A DNA stretch of 64,000 nt from Gari tellinella (Eukaryota; Mollusca; Bivalvia; Cardiida; Psammobiidae): NCBI GenBank assembly GCA_922989275.2, contig OV277862.1, forward strand, positions 49,067,786 through 49,131,785. Direction: 5' to 3'. Of the stretch, positions 63,058 through 64,000 are shown piece after piece. A model generated the notes under the pieces. The model did no database searches. It was given only the letters and a program-made list of their open reading frames with translations, and was not told the DNA's origin. Each line of letters opens with the position of its first letter. The first letter of the stretch is position 1. Made by a program: the position numbers and the translations under genes.

Positions 63058-64000
63058 TTTAGCTCACCTGAGCTAGCTCAGGGTGAGCTATTGCAATCCT
63101 TGAATGTCCGGCGTCCGGCGTCCGGCGTCCGTCGTGCGGCGTGCGGCGTCAACAATTTTAGTGTTTACACTCTAGAGACCACAATTTTTATCCAATCTTT
63201 CTCAAACTTGCTCAAATGGTATATTGCCAGAAGAGTTCGGATGAGTTTGATTATGGTTGAAATCGGGCAAATAGGTCATGAGTTATCTACCTTTGAACTG
63301 CTGAAAATGCCATATTTAACAGTGTTTACACTCTAGAGGCCACAGTATTTATCCAATCTTTCTAAAACCTGCCCAGATTGTATATGACCATAAGAGTTCG
63401 GAAGAGTTCGATTTTGGTTGAAATCAGACAAAAAGGTCATGAGTTATCTACCTTTGAATTGCTGAAAATGCCATATTTACGGTGTTTACACTCTAGAGGC
63501 CACAGTATTAATCCAATCTTTCTAAAACCTGGCCAGATGGTATATGACCATAAGAGTTCGGATGAGTTCGATTTTGGTTGAAATAGGACAAATAGATCAA
63601 GAGTAATCTACCGTTGAATTGCTGAAAATGCCATTTTTAACAGTGTTTACACTCTAGAGTTCACAATTTTTATCAAATCTTTCTTAAACTTGCTCAGATT
63701 GTATATTACTATACGAGTTCAGATGAGTTTGATTATGGTTGAAAGCAGACTTATAGGTCGAGAGTTATCTACCTTTGAATTGCTGAAAATGCCATATTTA
63801 ACGATGTTTACACTCTAGAGGCCACAAATTTTATCCAATCTTTCATAAACTTACTCAGATTGTATATTATCATAAGACTTCGGATGAGTTCAATTTTGGT
63901 TGTAATCTGATCAATAGGTCAAGAGTTATCTACCTTTGAATGGCTGAAAATGATATATTTAACAGTGTTTACGCTCTTGCAACTACAGTTTTCAATGGAT
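63056..64000 (+). mobile_element. S element, copy 8, running off the window
   Basis: TTTTTAGCTCACCTGAGC with a shortened loop, GTCCGGC repeats (63107-63150), then tandem units of about 161 bp. No 3' end within the window. Confidence 0.9.
63161..64000 (+). repeat. 161-bp tandem array inside S copy 8
   Basis: GTGTTTACACTCTAGAG (or a close variant) at about 63161, 63322, 63482, 63643, 63804 and 63965. Each unit also has GAGTTCGGATGAGTT, GAGTTATCTACCTTTGAA and TGCTGAAAATGCCATAT. Small open frames here are products of the repeat. Confidence 0.95.

Noticed and set aside
63043..63581. Frames of 67-97 codons at the window end
   Set aside because: They track the 161-bp tandem unit of S copy 8 and change with each unit; no protein family recognised.
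1..64000. tRNA genes, rRNA genes or tRNA-derived SINEs
   Set aside because: I found no A/B-box pair with cloverleaf context or rRNA-like sequence by eye; a covariance-model scan would be needed to be certain.

Overview
The window is AT-rich nuclear DNA of an animal, most likely a lophotrochozoan and probably a bivalve mollusc. The evidence is one intron-rich animal gene with canonical GT-AG junctions in a sea of short inverted-repeat transposons, plus a dispersed repeat beginning TTTTTAGCTCACCTGAGC that I associate with bivalve genomes. The taxon is an inference; no search was run.

The only gene I can support is an ELMO/CED-12 orthologue on the plus strand (422-52954). I rebuilt 20 coding exons from reading-frame continuity, splice signals and resemblance to ELMO1/2. 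They give 798 codons and a stop, with every junction in phase. The order is an unusual N-terminal extension, Ras-binding (ubiquitin-like) region, armadillo-type helical region, ELMO domain, PH domain and a C-terminal PxxP tail. In other animals ELMO binds DOCK proteins and drives Rac activation for engulfment and cell migration. Intron 8 alone is 15 kb. No second gene was found in 53-64 kb.

Nearly everything else is transposon. Families are named here by their ends. TTAA-A (ends TTAACCCATTACCCCATA, about 250 bp, about 48 whole or partial copies; strand + means the short arm with GCCTGTTTCTAG comes first). TTAA-B (ends TTAACTCTTTCCTCCCTG and AAAGGGTTAA). TTAA-C (TTAACTCTTTGCATGCTA). TTAA-D (TTAACCCATTT). 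TTAA-E (TTAACTCTTTCAACACC). TA-T (CAGTAAAACCTCTCTATT), TA-V (CAGTGGAGAA) and TA-P (CAGYGTTCCCTCTC), all flanked by TA. H (AGGGCTGCCAT) and G (CAGGGCTCCAGATAAG), with 7-8 bp target duplications. M (CAGGGGCCCGTTTCAT). S (TTTTTAGCTCACCTGAGC). There is also one full-length dead mariner with an internal inversion.

Two hairpin cassettes recur in the middle of families with unrelated ends. Core 1 (arm TTAAAGCAGGCTGAAAGTAA plus a variable tip) occurs in TTAA-A, H and, as a variant, TA-T. Core 2 (arm GCAAACAGTTTGG or GCAAACAGTGAAG, then CCTGATCAG) occurs in TTAA-B/C/D/E, TA-V and TA-P. Elements repeatedly insert into one another at TTAA or TA, giving nests up to four deep near 39.6-40.9 kb. Intron 8 also carries a 2.96 kb tandem duplication (29023-34929).

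Coordinates of TTAA- and TA-flanked elements were read from the flanking bases and should be good to a few bases. Ends of worn copies are approximate.
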